Source: Lachnospiraceae bacterium UBA1729
GTDB taxonomy: Bacteria > Bacillota > Clostridia > Lachnospirales > Lachnospiraceae
Direction of reading: 5' to 3'
Length of the DNA: 23,995 bases
Assembly: GCA_002315945.1 (NCBI GenBank)
Contig: DCIJ01000062.1
Span: 1 to 23,995 of the forward strand
Shown here: positions 23,924 through 23,995 of the stretch, piece after piece
Numbering within the stretch: the first letter of the stretch is position 1
Layout: every line of letters begins with the position of its first letter
Position numbers and translations under genes: made by a program
Notes under the pieces: model-generated
The model's input: the letters and a program-made list of their open reading frames with translations, nothing else
Database searches by the model: none
Told to the model about the DNA's origin: nothing

Positions 23924-23995
23924 GAAATAAAATTGAAATTCAAAAAAAGCTAATAATAAATTGAAATCAGCCGATAAATGTAATACAGGTGATTT

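Noticed and set aside
1..23995. CRISPR arrays, tRNAs, insertion sequences, phage or defence genes
   Set aside because: No regular repeat-spacer pattern, cloverleaf, transposase motif or defence-protein motif was seen in either strand.

Overview
This window looks like chromosomal DNA from a low-to-mid GC Gram-positive Clostridia bacterium, most likely Lachnospiraceae (Butyrivibrio-like; the genus is a guess). The support is a large Firmicutes-type SRP RNA of about 265 nt, a PcsB-like coiled-coil/SleB wall hydrolase, DUF402 and DUF212 proteins, an HD-GYP protein, a TuaG/EpsG style surface-glycan cluster, and strong AGGAG-type ribosome binding sites. I saw no tRNA, CRISPR array, insertion sequence or phage gene.

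Left part (1-7.3 kb), mostly housekeeping: the 3' end of a secreted cell-wall hydrolase; a convergent DUF402 protein; a divergent SRP RNA gene with a consensus promoter; a MATE exporter; a convergent HD-GYP (cyclic-di-GMP phosphodiesterase-type) protein; then a two-gene unit of a DRE-TIM aldolase-like enzyme and a GT4 glycosyltransferase, closed by a terminator; then a DUF212 (divergent PAP2) membrane protein on the minus strand.

Middle part (7.4-21.9 kb), the main feature: thirteen co-directional, tightly packed genes that look like one surface-polysaccharide operon. In order: a GT-C-like membrane protein, a DPM1/GtrB-like GT2, a TuaG-like GT2, the initiating sugar-phosphate transferase, a Wzz-like chain-length protein without a kinase, a GT2, an EpsG/Wzy-like polymerase with a TTG start, an aldo/keto reductase, a WcaA-like GT2, two GT4 enzymes, a GT52 sialyltransferase-like enzyme, and an ABC exporter. 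Inferred logic: the PGT loads the first sugar phosphate on undecaprenyl phosphate, the cytoplasmic GTs extend the repeat, the ABC exporter (PglK/MsbA type) flips it in the absence of any Wzx here, EpsG polymerises it under the Wzz-like protein, and the GtrB-like enzyme plus the GT-C-like protein add a further sugar outside the membrane.

Right part (21.9-24.0 kb): a minus-strand pair, a GT4 glycosyltransferase followed by a Cof-type HAD phosphatase. The HAD gene overlaps the end of the ABC gene tail to tail.

The most unusual points are the Wzy-type pathway paired with an ABC flippase, the GT52 enzyme carrying all three bacterial sialyltransferase motifs in a Gram-positive setting, the GtrB-like/GT-C-like overlapping pair, and the aldolase/GT4 pair.
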